Positions 1 through 7,429 of a stretch of DNA of 9,252 nt are shown here, piece after piece. This DNA comes from Desulfobacterales bacterium (GTDB lineage Bacteria; Desulfobacterota; Dissulfuribacteria; Dissulfuribacterales; JAMONC01). The stretch lies in the NCBI GenBank assembly GCA_027066725.1, contig JAMONC010000231.1, positions 1 through 9,252 on the forward strand, read 5' to 3'. A program made the translations under genes and the position numbers. The notes under the pieces are model-generated. The model ran no database searches. It was not told the DNA's origin and was given only the letters and a program-made list of their open reading frames with translations. The stretch's first letter is position 1. The number at the start of each line of letters is the position of its first letter.

Positions 1-1
1 A

Positions 2-328
2 GCTTACAACCAGGAACCCGATCAGTGCTGGGAATGTTATTCCTGCGTAAAGATCTGTCCACAGGGTGCAATTGAGGTTCGTCACTATGCAGATATTGCT
101 CCTATGGGTGGTTATGTTCAGCCAATGAGGGGTACTGATTCAATTATGTGGACTGTCAAGTTCCGTAATGGAAACATGAAAAGGTTTAAGTTCCCCATTA
201 GAACCACACCTGAGGGTTCTATTAAACCTTATGAGGGTGAACCAACTCCAAGTCCAGAAGATCTAGACAATGAGCTTTTATTTACTGAAGTTGGAAAAAC
301 CTTACCTACTCCAGCAGATTTTAGCTAA
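2..328 (+). CDS. aprB: Adenylylsulfate (APS) reductase beta subunit, C-terminal part (5' end outside window)
   Basis: This is the small iron-sulfur subunit of dissimilatory APS reductase, which carries electrons through two [4Fe-4S] clusters to the FAD of AprA in the cytoplasm. The reading frame is open from base 2, and 108 codons are visible before TAA. A complete ferredoxin motif is seen at visible residues 9-20 (CWECYSCVKICP), and the Trp between the first two Cys is typical of AprB. The other cluster motif must lie upstream. After the motif comes the long non-ferredoxin tail of this family (about 85 residues, with acidic and proline-rich stretches), which in known structures wraps around AprA. 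AprB proteins are usually about 145-165 residues, so I infer that 35-55 N-terminal residues are missing. The Met codon at 104 is internal, since it lies after the cluster motif. aprA follows after 79 bp with no terminator, so the two are very likely cotranscribed. Confidence 0.97.
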   Translation, partial: AYNQEPDQCWECYSCVKICPQGAIEVRHYADIAPMGGYVQPMRGTDSIMWTVKFRNGNMKRFKFPIRTTPEGSIKPYEGEPTPSPEDLDNELLFTEVGKTLPTPADFS

Positions 329-392
329 TTTGTAGTTAGGTAAATTAGGTTTTCAAAAAGGTGTGGTAAAAACAAAATGAAAGAAAGAATTT

Positions 393-400
393 AAGGAGGA
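393..400 (+). promoter_or_regulatory. Strong ribosome-binding site of aprA
   Basis: AAGGAGGA lies 7 bases before the aprA ATG at 408. It is a near-perfect Shine-Dalgarno sequence, fitting the high expression expected of APS reductase, and it fixes the start codon. Confidence 0.85.
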
Positions 401-407
401 ATAAGAT

Positions 408-2396
408 ATGGCACTTCCAAACAAACCAACGTGGGAACTTTTGGCCGAGCCGGATCTGTCCAAGGTCCCTGTTGAGGAGCATGAGTATGATGCTATTATC
501 GTAGGTGGAGGTATGGCTGCCTGCGGTGCTGCATGGGAAATTGGAAAGTGGATGCCCGAGGGCTCTAAGGTAGCTCTTATTGATAAGGCAGCTCTTGAGC
601 GTTCTGGTGCAGTTGCTCAGGGTCTTTCTGCTATTAATACTTATATTGGTGAAAATACTCCTGCAGACTATGTACGCATGGTCAGAAATGACTTAATGGG
701 TGTTGTACGTGAAGACCTTATTTTTGACCTTGGTCGTCACGTAGATGACTCTGTACATCACTTTGAGGAATGGGGTCTCCCCATTTGGAAACAAAAGGGA
801 AGTGAAGGAAAGAAACTCACCGAGGGTGGAAAGCCAGTTCGTACAGGTAAATGGCAGATCATGATCAACGGTGAGTCTTATAAGTGTATCGTAGCTGAAG
901 CTGCAAAGGCTGCTCTTGAGGAAATGGGTTATGACCTCTATGAGCGTATCTTTATAGTTAAGCTCCTTCTTGATGCTAATAAAGAAAATACAATCGCAGG
1001 TGCAGTAGGCTTTAGCGTACGTGAAAATAAAGTTCACATATTTAAATGCAAAGCAATGATTGTTGCCTGCGGTGGTGCAGTTAATATCTTCCGTCCAAGA
1101 AGCACTGACGAAGGTAAGGGTCGTGCATGGTACCCAGTATGGAATGCTGGTTCTACCTATACCCTTTGTATGCAGGTCGGTGCTGAGATGACCATGATGG
1201 AGAACCGCTTCACCCCATCTCGTTTCAAAGATGGTTATGGTCCAGTTGGTGCATGGTTCTTGCTCTTTAAAGCAGGTGTCACCAATGGTCTTGGTGAAGC
1301 ATATGTAAAGAGTGAGCGTGCCAAGAAAGAGCTTGAAAAATATGCTCCTTATGGAACAGCTCCAATTACTCCAACCTGTCTACGTAACCACTTAATGCTC
1401 TTTGAGATGAAAGAAGGGCGTGGTCCTATCTATATGGATACAGCTGCTGCTCTTAATGCATTCCTCGAAGAGAAGAGAAAAGAGGGAATGGATGAGAAGC
1501 AGCTCAAGCGCTACTGGAAAGAGCTTGAGAGTGAAGCATGGGAAGACTTCCTTGACATGTCAGTTGGTCAGGCAGGGCTTTGGGCTTCTATGAACATTGA
1601 GCCTGAGAAGGTTGGTTCTGAGATTATGCCTACTGAGCCCTACATGCTTGGTTCTCACTCTGGATGCTGTGGTATCTGGGTAAGTGGACCAAATGAGGAT
1701 TGGGTACCAGATGATTATAAGTGGGGCTACAACAGAATGACCACAGTAAATGGTCTCTTTACTGCTGGTGACGGTGTTGGAGCATCTGGTCACAAATTCT
1801 CCTCAGGTTCTCACTGTGAAGGTCGTATTGCTGCTAAGGCAATGGCAAGATATGTACGTGACAACAAAGACTTTACTCCAACCTTAGCAGTAAGTGCTGA
1901 TGAACTTAAGGCTGAAATTTATAAGCCTGTTACCGTTTACTATGAGAACTACAAGAAGACCACTCATGAGATGGTCAACCCCAACTACATCAAACCACGT
2001 CACATGATGGAGCGCTTGATGAAGTACACCGATGAGTACGGTGCAGGTTGGACCACCTACTACACCACCAATGCAAAACTTCTTGAGATCGTAATGCAGC
2101 ACTTACAGTGGCTACGTGAAGACTCTGAGAAGATGGCAGCAGGTGGTCTCCATGAGCTTATGAGAGCTTGGGAGAACTTACACAGAATTTGGTGTGTTGA
2201 GGATCACCTCCGTCACATCCAGTTCCGTGAAGAGTCCAGGTATCCTGGCTTCTACTACAGAGCAGACTTCCCAGAAGCAGATACCAAAGGCTTTGATGAG
2301 GGTGGTTGGAAGTGCTTCGTCAACTCCAAGTATGATCCAAAGACTGGTGAGTGGTCAGTCTTTAAGAAGAAATTACATCAGATCATTCCTGAATAA
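408..2396 (+). CDS. aprA: Adenylylsulfate (APS) reductase alpha subunit
   Basis: AprA is the catalytic FAD subunit that reduces APS to sulfite and AMP, or runs in reverse in sulfur oxidisers. At 662 residues it matches the usual 650-665. An N-terminal dinucleotide-binding fold holds VGGGMAACG (residues 32-40) and a glycine/serine-rich FAD region around 66-78 (SGAVAQGLSAINT). Family hallmarks follow: KGRAWYPVWNAG (237-248), ENRFTPSRFKDGYGPVGAWF (265-284), GSHSGCCGIWVSGP (415-428), the second FAD motif GLFTAGDGVGASGHKFSSG (449-467), and WKCFVNSKYDPKTGEW (634-649) near the C-terminus. By spacing, Arg272 and Trp241 probably correspond to active-site Arg265 and Trp234 of the Archaeoglobus enzyme; that assignment is from memory, not an alignment. 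Leucine and isoleucine codons look less AT-biased than in qmoA or qmoC, which fits strong expression. The gene follows aprB and ends before a hairpin that probably limits read-through into qmoA. Confidence 0.99.
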   Translation: MALPNKPTWELLAEPDLSKVPVEEHEYDAIIVGGGMAACGAAWEIGKWMPEGSKVALIDKAALERSGAVAQGLSAINTYIGENTPADYVRMVRNDLMGVVREDLIFDLGRHVDDSVHHFEEWGLPIWKQKGSEGKKLTEGGKPVRTGKWQIMINGESYKCIVAEAAKAALEEMGYDLYERIFIVKLLLDANKENTIAGAVGFSVRENKVHIFKCKAMIVACGGAVNIFRPRSTDEGKGRAWYPVWNAGSTYTLCMQVGAEMTMMENRFTPSRFKDGYGPVGAWFLLFKAGVTNGLGEAYVKSERAKKELEKYAPYGTAPITPTCLRNHLMLFEMKEGRGPIYMDTAAALNAFLEEKRKEGMDEKQLKRYWKELESEAWEDFLDMSVGQAGLWASMNIEPEKVGSEIMPTEPYMLGSHSGCCGIWVSGPNEDWVPDDYKWGYNRMTTVNGLFTAGDGVGASGHKFSSGSHCEGRIAAKAMARYVRDNKDFTPTLAVSADELKAEIYKPVTVYYENYKKTTHEMVNPNYIKPRHMMERLMKYTDEYGAGWTTYYTTNAKLLEIVMQHLQWLREDSEKMAAGGLHELMRAWENLHRIWCVEDHLRHIQFREESRYPGFYYRADFPEADTKGFDEGGWKCFVNSKYDPKTGEWSVFKKKLHQIIPE

Positions 2397-2433
2397 TAGG
2401 GATATGGATTTGGTCTGATTAAAAGCGTCATAT

Positions 2434-2470
2434 ATAGTCAGGCGCCGAACTCGGCGCCTGACTATTTCAT
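2434..2470 (+). terminator. Perfect hairpin after aprA (terminator or transcript-stabilising stem)
   Basis: A 13-bp perfect inverted repeat (2434-2446 with 2453-2465, core AGTCAGGCGCC) closes a 6-base loop (GAACTC) 37 bases after the aprA stop. The downstream tract (TTTCATTTAAATAAAA) is U-rich only in part. It may therefore be a leaky terminator, or a 3' stem that protects the aprBA message from exonucleases. It would make aprBA mRNA more abundant than qmoABC mRNA. Confidence 0.7.
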
Positions 2471-2489
2471 TTAAATAAAATAGTTATCT

Positions 2490-2620
2490 AAAGTAAGGGC
2501 GGTCCTCCGGTGTTCGGCGAGTTGGCTGGGAATTTCGCAGACAGACCGCGGACCACCGGCGGGAACCCGCTGGGGAGAAGAGGATAAAATACCTGATGCA
2601 CGAAGAAAAGGAGCGGGCAG
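2490..2620 (+). promoter_or_regulatory. GC-rich, potentially switching structured leader of qmoABC (unrecognised)
   Basis: Between the aprA hairpin and qmoA the base composition jumps: by hand count 58 of 84 bases from 2497 to 2580 are G or C, right after a very AT-rich stretch. Pairings visible by eye are GCGGTC/GACCGC (2499-2504 with 2544-2549), an inner GCGAG/TTCGC hairpin (2517-2521 with 2534-2538), and CCGGCG/CGCTGG (2556-2561 with 2568-2573, one G-U). Competing pairings are GGTCC/GGACC (2501-2505 with 2550-2554), CCGGTG/CACCGG (2507-2512 with 2554-2559), and CCCGCT/AGCGGG (2566-2571 with 2612-2617). The last touches the qmoA Shine-Dalgarno sequence (AAGGAG, 2608-2613) and the spacer before the ATG. 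I do not recognise a described riboswitch class. The role as a cis-regulatory RNA is inference. No convincing promoter was seen in this gap. Confidence 0.45.
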
Positions 2621-3868
2621 ATGAGTAACAGTATACTGGTAATAGGCGGTGGTTTTAGTGGTTTAACGGCCGCCTGTGAGGCTGCCGAAATGGGCTACGA
2701 TGTTTATATCGTAGAAAAACAGAGTTTTCTAGGAGGACGAGTTACCCAACTTAATAAGTATTTCCCAAAACTTTGTCCCCCTACTTGTGGTCTTGAAATC
2801 AATTTTAAGAGAGTAAAGACCAATCCAAGAATTAACTTTTATACATTTGCAGATGTAAAATCCATTACAGGTGGCCCAGGCGACTTTAATGTAGAAATAC
2901 AGATTAATCCAAAGTATACAACCCCTCAATGTACAAACTGTAAACCAGGTGAAGAGGCTGCAACTCAAGAAGTGCCAAATGAGTTTAACTTCGGTTTGAA
3001 TACTAGAAAGCCGATTTATATGCCTCATCCTATGGCATTTCCTGCTCAGTGTGTATTAGATGCTTCTGTAATTGGTACAGAGGAAGCAGCAAAAATTAAA
3101 GCAGCAATGCCACCAGGACATGTGGATTTAAATCAGAAGCCTGAAACAATAAATTTAAATGTAGGAGCCATTATAGTTGCGACAGGTTGGCAACCCTATG
3201 ATGCAACAAAGATTGATAATCTTGGTTTTGGTAAATATGAGAATATCATTACTAATATGATGTTAGAGCGTATGGCTTCTCCTTCTGGACCAACAGGTGG
3301 TAAGATCGTACGTCCATCAGATAAAGAAGAACCCAAGACAGTGGGATTTGTTCAGTGTGCCGGTTCAAGAGATGAGAATCACTTACCATATTGTTCATAT
3401 ATATGTTGTATGGCTACATTAAAACATGCTCTCTATTTAAGAGAACAATCTCCTGATATAGAGATATATATCTTCTATATAGATATTCGTTCTCCAGGCA
3501 GAAAATATGAAAATTTCTATGCTAAAGTAAAGGCAGATCCAAAGGTACATTTTATAAAGGGTAAAGTTGCTGAAGTAGGAGAAAATCCTGATACAAAAGC
3601 AATAAAACTTATTGCTGAAGATACAATAGGTGGTGGTAAAATAGAGCAAGAGGTCGATTTGGCTGTTCTTGCTACAGGAATGCAACCACATGGTGCCACA
3701 GAGCCTATACCTGGTATAGAATATGATGAGAATGGTTTTGTAAAACCAAAGGAAGGTATTATACCATGTGGTTGTGCAAAAAGGCCAATTGATGTAGTTT
3801 CATCGGCGCAGAGTGCAACGGCTGCTGCCTTAAAGGCCATTCAGACCGTGGTGAGGAGGGCAGGCTGA
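2621..3868 (+). CDS. qmoA: Quinone-interacting membrane-bound oxidoreductase subunit QmoA
   Basis: QmoA is a soluble HdrA-related flavoprotein of the QmoABC complex, which links the menaquinone pool to APS reductase. Its 415 residues fit the family. An N-terminal FAD-binding fold has VIGGGFSG (7-14), followed by GGRVTQLNKYFPKLCPPTCG (38-57), a QmoA-type segment with Cys52 and Cys56. A second Rossmann-like part has VATGW (186-190) and VLATGMQP (349-356). Cys246, Cys258, Cys262 and Cys263 (QCAGSRD ... YCSYICC) have the spacing of the FAD-proximal [4Fe-4S] ligands of HdrA. Extra Cys pairs sit at 104/107 and 383/385. The ATG is preceded by AAGGAG at 2608-2613 with a 7-base gap. The stop codon overlaps the qmoB start (TGATG), so the two are translationally coupled. 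The upstream gap holds a hairpin and a GC-rich candidate RNA element, so qmo expression may be controlled separately from aprBA. Confidence 0.97.
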   Translation: MSNSILVIGGGFSGLTAACEAAEMGYDVYIVEKQSFLGGRVTQLNKYFPKLCPPTCGLEINFKRVKTNPRINFYTFADVKSITGGPGDFNVEIQINPKYTTPQCTNCKPGEEAATQEVPNEFNFGLNTRKPIYMPHPMAFPAQCVLDASVIGTEEAAKIKAAMPPGHVDLNQKPETINLNVGAIIVATGWQPYDATKIDNLGFGKYENIITNMMLERMASPSGPTGGKIVRPSDKEEPKTVGFVQCAGSRDENHLPYCSYICCMATLKHALYLREQSPDIEIYIFYIDIRSPGRKYENFYAKVKADPKVHFIKGKVAEVGENPDTKAIKLIAEDTIGGGKIEQEVDLAVLATGMQPHGATEPIPGIEYDENGFVKPKEGIIPCGCAKRPIDVVSSAQSATAAALKAIQTVVRRAG

Positions 3869-6189
3869 TGTCGAAAAAGAAAGGACTTTATATATACACA
3901 GGTGATGGTATTTCTGAGGTTATTGATATAGATAAACTTGTTGAATTAGCCTCTGGAGACCTGGGGGTAGATGTAGTAAAGACTCATGATGATCTTTACT
4001 CCCCTTCAGGCGTAGAGATGGTAAAAAAGGATATAGAGTCTGAAGAACTTCAGGCAGTGATTATTGCGGGAGTTAGTCCCAGGATAGAATATAAACAGTT
4101 TGATTTCCCAGGAATTATTGTAGAAAGAGTTAATTTAAGGGAGTTTGTTGTATGGAGTAATCCAACTCCAGGTGAAGGAGATGATGCAGAAAAGTTTAAG
4201 GAACATGTTCAGGAGTTAGCTGAAGACTATATCCGTATGGCTGTTGCCAAGGTTGATAAGGCACAGCTTCCTGATCCTTATAAACCAGAAACTGTCAATC
4301 AAAGAATATTAGTAATTGGTGGTGGTGTGACAGGTCTTACTGCAGCACTAGAAGCAGCTGAGGTAGGACATGAAGTAACTATTATTGAACGTGAACCACA
4401 GCTTGGTGGTTTTGCTGCTAAGTTAAGAAAGCAGATTCCAGTAGGTCCTGATTATTCAAGCCTTATTGATCCTATTGTTGGGGACTTGATTGCTAAGGTC
4501 CAAGCAAATGATAAGATTACAGTTAAGACTTCTACAGAAGTAGCACGTATTGCTGGAGTTCCAGGAGAATATAGAGTAAGTCTTAAAGAGGCAGGAACAA
4601 AGAGTGAGTGGGATGCCCCTGTTCCTTTAACAGATGAGGAAAAGGTTGATGAGAATGGAAAAGAGCTTTCTGCTGAGGAACTTCATAAGAAATATGAAGA
4701 AAAGAATGAGGGCCGTAGGCATTATATGGAAGTAGATCCTAATGCAGAGATCTACGGTGCTGTTGTAGTCGCCTCTGGTTGGAAGCCCTATATCCCTAAA
4801 GAGGGTGAATATCCTCATCTTGCATGGGGTAATCCAAATGTTATTACAAACGTTCAGTATGAAGAGCTTGCTAAGGCAGGTAAGATAAAAAGACCTTCTG
4901 ATGGTAAAGAAGTAAAAAGTGTTGCATTTATTCAAAGCCCTGGTGGTAAAGAAGATGATGCAGACTTCCCTTATGCCTCTGCTGTTACAAGCTTAGTAGC
5001 CTTAAAGCAGGCTAAATACTTGCGTGAAGATCAACCAGAAGATGGTAAGGCTTATGTAATTTATCAGCATATGCGTACTCCAGGCCAATATGAATATTTC
5101 TATAAAGGTATCCAAGATGATCCTGGTATTTTCCTCACTAAAGGAGCTGTTACTGAGGTTAAGGATAATGGTTCTGGAGGACTGACTGTCTATGTTGAGA
5201 ATACTATTTTAGGTGATGACATTTCTATAGATGTAGATCTTGTTGTTCTTGCAACAGGTATGGTGCCAACCACTAAAGATGAAGCTGTTATAAACCTTGC
5301 ATATCGTCAAGGTCCTTCATTTAAAGATCTCGATCTCTTTGGTGGTTACTGTGATTCTAACTTTATTTGCTTCCCCTATGAGACAAGAAGAACTGGTATT
5401 TATGCAGCAGGTGGTGTACATAGATCCATGACCATAGAGGAAGCAATGGAAGATGCTGCTGGTGCAGCTCTAAAGGCTATTCAGTGTCTTGTGGCAGCAG
5501 AAGAAGGCCATGCAGTGCATCCCCGTACTTGGGACTTTGACTATCCGGACTTTTACTTCCAGCGTTGTACACAGTGTAAGAGATGTACTGAAGAGTGTCC
5601 ATTTGGTGCATTAGATGATGATGAAAAAGGTACCCCAAAACCCAATCCCACAAGATGTCGTCGTTGTGGAACTTGTATGGGTGCATGTCCGGAGCGTATT
5701 ATTGGATTCAAAGATTACAACATCGATATTGTTGGCTCTATGATCAAGGCTATTGAGGTACCAGATGACGATGATGAGAAACTGCGAATGATCATCTTTG
5801 CATGTGAAAACGATGCTTATCCTGCACTTGATATGGCAGCTAGTAAGGGCTTAAGCTGGTCAAGACTTCCAAGGATTATTCCTGTACGTTGTCTTGGTTC
5901 AGTTAATGTGGCGTGGATTAAAGATGCAATGTCATCTGGTATGGACGGTTGCTTACTACTTGGGTGTAAGTTTGGTGATGATTATCAATGTCACTTTATA
6001 AAAGGTAGTGAGCTTTGTAATAGACGTATGGAGAATGTTGCAGAAACCCTTAACTCCCTTGGTATGGAGCCAGAGAGAGTTAAACTCGAACAGGTTGCTA
6101 TTGACGATTATGATCGTGTTCCTCAGATCATTAATGACTTTGTAGAAGAAATTATTGGTCTGGGACCGAATCCATTTAAAGGTTGGTAA
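3868..6189 (+). CDS. qmoB: Quinone-interacting membrane-bound oxidoreductase subunit QmoB (HdrA/MvhD-like fusion)
   Basis: QmoB is the large flavo-iron-sulfur subunit of QmoABC (773 residues), thought to pass electrons between QmoC, QmoA and AprBA. Residues 1-140 are an HdrA-like N-terminal domain. The FAD fold starts with VIGGGVTG (149-156) and continues with VASGW (301-305) and VLATGMVP (460-467). Two ferredoxin motifs lie at Cys567/570/573/577 and Cys597/600/603/607. The C-terminal 130 or so residues resemble MvhD, with Cys646, Cys675, Cys694, Cys700, Cys708 and Cys717 as candidate [2Fe-2S] ligands. A charged, Lys/Glu-rich stretch at about 238-295 lies inside the flavin domain. Oddly, there is no cysteine before residue 495, and the four HdrA cluster positions are Ser357, Ala370, Thr374 and Ser375. 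The ATG overlaps the qmoA stop by one base, with GAGGAGGG at 3853-3860 as ribosome-binding site. The family assignment is firm; the electron route is known from studied Qmo complexes, not from this sequence. Confidence 0.97.
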   Translation: MSKKKGLYIYTGDGISEVIDIDKLVELASGDLGVDVVKTHDDLYSPSGVEMVKKDIESEELQAVIIAGVSPRIEYKQFDFPGIIVERVNLREFVVWSNPTPGEGDDAEKFKEHVQELAEDYIRMAVAKVDKAQLPDPYKPETVNQRILVIGGGVTGLTAALEAAEVGHEVTIIEREPQLGGFAAKLRKQIPVGPDYSSLIDPIVGDLIAKVQANDKITVKTSTEVARIAGVPGEYRVSLKEAGTKSEWDAPVPLTDEEKVDENGKELSAEELHKKYEEKNEGRRHYMEVDPNAEIYGAVVVASGWKPYIPKEGEYPHLAWGNPNVITNVQYEELAKAGKIKRPSDGKEVKSVAFIQSPGGKEDDADFPYASAVTSLVALKQAKYLREDQPEDGKAYVIYQHMRTPGQYEYFYKGIQDDPGIFLTKGAVTEVKDNGSGGLTVYVENTILGDDISIDVDLVVLATGMVPTTKDEAVINLAYRQGPSFKDLDLFGGYCDSNFICFPYETRRTGIYAAGGVHRSMTIEEAMEDAAGAALKAIQCLVAAEEGHAVHPRTWDFDYPDFYFQRCTQCKRCTEECPFGALDDDEKGTPKPNPTRCRRCGTCMGACPERIIGFKDYNIDIVGSMIKAIEVPDDDDEKLRMIIFACENDAYPALDMAASKGLSWSRLPRIIPVRCLGSVNVAWIKDAMSSGMDGCLLLGCKFGDDYQCHFIKGSELCNRRMENVAETLNSLGMEPERVKLEQVAIDDYDRVPQIINDFVEEIIGLGPNPFKGW

Positions 6190-6190
6190 A

Positions 6191-6196
6191 GGGAGG
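6191..6196 (+). promoter_or_regulatory. Ribosome-binding site that fixes the qmoC start at 6205
   Basis: GGGAGG lies just after the qmoB stop and 8 bases before ATG 6205. An in-frame GTG at 6196 overlaps this sequence itself and so cannot use it. ATG 6205 is therefore the better start. Confidence 0.75.
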
Positions 6197-6204
6197 TGCC
6201 TGTC

Positions 6205-7395
6205 ATGGCTGATTTCAAAAAGGTGGAGCCGGATCTCTCGTTTATACGAGGGGTCATGGACTCTGGGGGGGAGACAGTTAATAGGTGCTATCAATGCGCC
6301 ACATGTTCTGTAGTTTGTCCACTGTCTAACCCAGACAGACCATTCCCCAGAAAAGAGATGCTTTGGGCTCAGTGGGGATTGGCATCTAAGGTGTCTGGTG
6401 ATGTAGACGTCTGGTTGTGTCACCAGTGTGGGGATTGTACAGCTTATTGTCCACGTGGTGCACGTCCAGGTGATGTTTTGGCTGGTATTAGAAATAATGC
6501 CATCAAGTACTATGCTTCCCCAAAAGGTCTAGCAGATATTATGTCTAGGCCTACAGGAGTAGTTGCAATTATTATCTTCTTTATTTTGGTTGTCTTAGGG
6601 GAGATTTTCTTATTAGGACATCCATTTATTCCAAAGGGAGAGGTAGATTACGAAAAGGTTTTAACAGTCCTTCCTATTGATGCAGTGTTTATGCCTTTAG
6701 CTATTTTCGTTGTAATCGTTGCACTAAAAGGTGTATTTGAATTCTGGCATGATATTAGTGCGGGAGCAAAGCTTCCTCAGTCCTATACAGGGACATATCC
6801 AAGGCCAAAACTTGGAGATTTAATCTGTGATTATGGTTGGAAGTCCATAATTGAAATCCTAAAACATGATAGATTTAAAAAGTGTGGACAAACTGCGGAA
6901 AGAGCAAAAGGACATCTTTGGTTGCTTTGGTCTTTTATCATTCTATTCTTTGTAACAAACTATGTATTTATTGGGGCTGATATCTTTGGGATGCATGTAC
7001 CTTTATCAATGTTTCATCCTGTAAAGATATTAGCTAATATTGGTGCTGTAATGCTTATTGCAGGTGTTTTAATGGTTAAGGCAATGAGAGATCAAAAAAC
7101 CAAAGAAGGAGTTCTTTCAAGTGCAACTCCTGATTGGATTTTGATCTATCTTATTCTAGCAGTGGGTGTTACAGGACTTGGTGCAGAGATTTTAAGACTT
7201 TTAAATATTGCAGTTATTGCATATCCTGTATATTATTTACACTTAGGTTGTGTTGCCGCATTATTCTTAGCTGTTCCTTATACAAAGTTTGGTCACCTTG
7301 TATATAGGACAACAGCTTATATTTTCCAGCGCTGGTCAGACGAGATTAGAGCTGGAAGGAATGGATTTGCTAAAAAGATGACATTGGATCATTAA
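6205..7395 (+). CDS. qmoC: Quinone-interacting membrane-bound oxidoreductase subunit QmoC
   Basis: QmoC is the membrane anchor and quinone-reactive subunit of QmoABC, a fusion of an HdrC-like ferredoxin domain with an HdrE/NarI-like cytochrome b domain. The 396 residues from ATG 6205 show two [4Fe-4S] motifs, Cys28/31/34/38 (CYQCATCSVVCP) and Cys72/75/78/82 (CHQCGDCTAYCP). Six hydrophobic spans follow, at about 117-138, 156-178, 237-258, 271-292, 310-332 and 338-358. Histidines at 182, 221, 237, 264, 271, 346 and 363 are the pool from which heme b ligands would come; I cannot assign them without a model. The protein presumably takes electrons from menaquinol and passes them to QmoA/B on the cytoplasmic side. 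It lies 15 bp after qmoB in the same operon and is followed by an intrinsic terminator. An in-frame GTG at 6196 is rejected as the start because it overlaps the ribosome-binding site. Confidence 0.96.
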   Translation: MADFKKVEPDLSFIRGVMDSGGETVNRCYQCATCSVVCPLSNPDRPFPRKEMLWAQWGLASKVSGDVDVWLCHQCGDCTAYCPRGARPGDVLAGIRNNAIKYYASPKGLADIMSRPTGVVAIIIFFILVVLGEIFLLGHPFIPKGEVDYEKVLTVLPIDAVFMPLAIFVVIVALKGVFEFWHDISAGAKLPQSYTGTYPRPKLGDLICDYGWKSIIEILKHDRFKKCGQTAERAKGHLWLLWSFIILFFVTNYVFIGADIFGMHVPLSMFHPVKILANIGAVMLIAGVLMVKAMRDQKTKEGVLSSATPDWILIYLILAVGVTGLGAEILRLLNIAVIAYPVYYLHLGCVAALFLAVPYTKFGHLVYRTTAYIFQRWSDEIRAGRNGFAKKMTLDH

Positions 7396-7407
7396 GATAT
7401 GTAATAT
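7378..7407 (+). promoter_or_regulatory. Candidate promoter for the lipoprotein gene inside the qmoC 3' end
   Basis: ATGACA at 7378-7383 (5 of 6 matches to TTGACA) and TAATAT at 7402-7407 (4 of 6 to TATAAT) are 18 bases apart. Any start site near 7414 lies upstream of the terminator at 7430, so the transcript would have to pass through it. In AT-rich DNA such matches arise by chance, so confidence is low. Confidence 0.3.
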
Positions 7408-7429
7408 GAGTTAACATATAGTAAAAAAG

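Noticed and set aside
104..328. aprB starting at the Met codon at 104
   Set aside because: The frame stays open to the window start and encodes a ferredoxin motif upstream, so this Met is internal to a truncated gene.
2458..2489. Possible qmoA promoter starting in the aprA hairpin (CTGACT, then AT-rich sequence)
   Set aside because: No -10 box of acceptable quality lies at proper spacing. The stretch is AT-rich, and weak matches are expected by chance.
2510..2587. Small GTG-started open frame of 25 codons in the qmoA leader
   Set aside because: It has no ribosome-binding site and no ATG, and its composition follows the GC-rich paired segments. An RNA structure explains it better than a leader peptide, though a comparative test would settle it.
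2556..2610. Fragments resembling known RNAs: GGGGAG after a hairpin as in ZTP riboswitches, and CTGATG...GAA as in hammerhead ribozymes
   Set aside because: The ZTP-defining 3' segment is absent. The hammerhead core would need CTGATGA followed by a stem and GAAA, and here the A is missing. Both look like chance matches.
6196..6204. GTG start for qmoC
   Set aside because: The codon overlaps the GGGAGG ribosome-binding site that correctly serves ATG 6205.
5956..6423. 155-codon minus-strand open frame across the qmoB-qmoC junction
   Set aside because: It lies opposite two confidently identified genes, has no recognisable motif, and its composition is that of a reverse-complement shadow. The other minus-strand frames inside aprA, qmoA and qmoB are rejected for the same reason.
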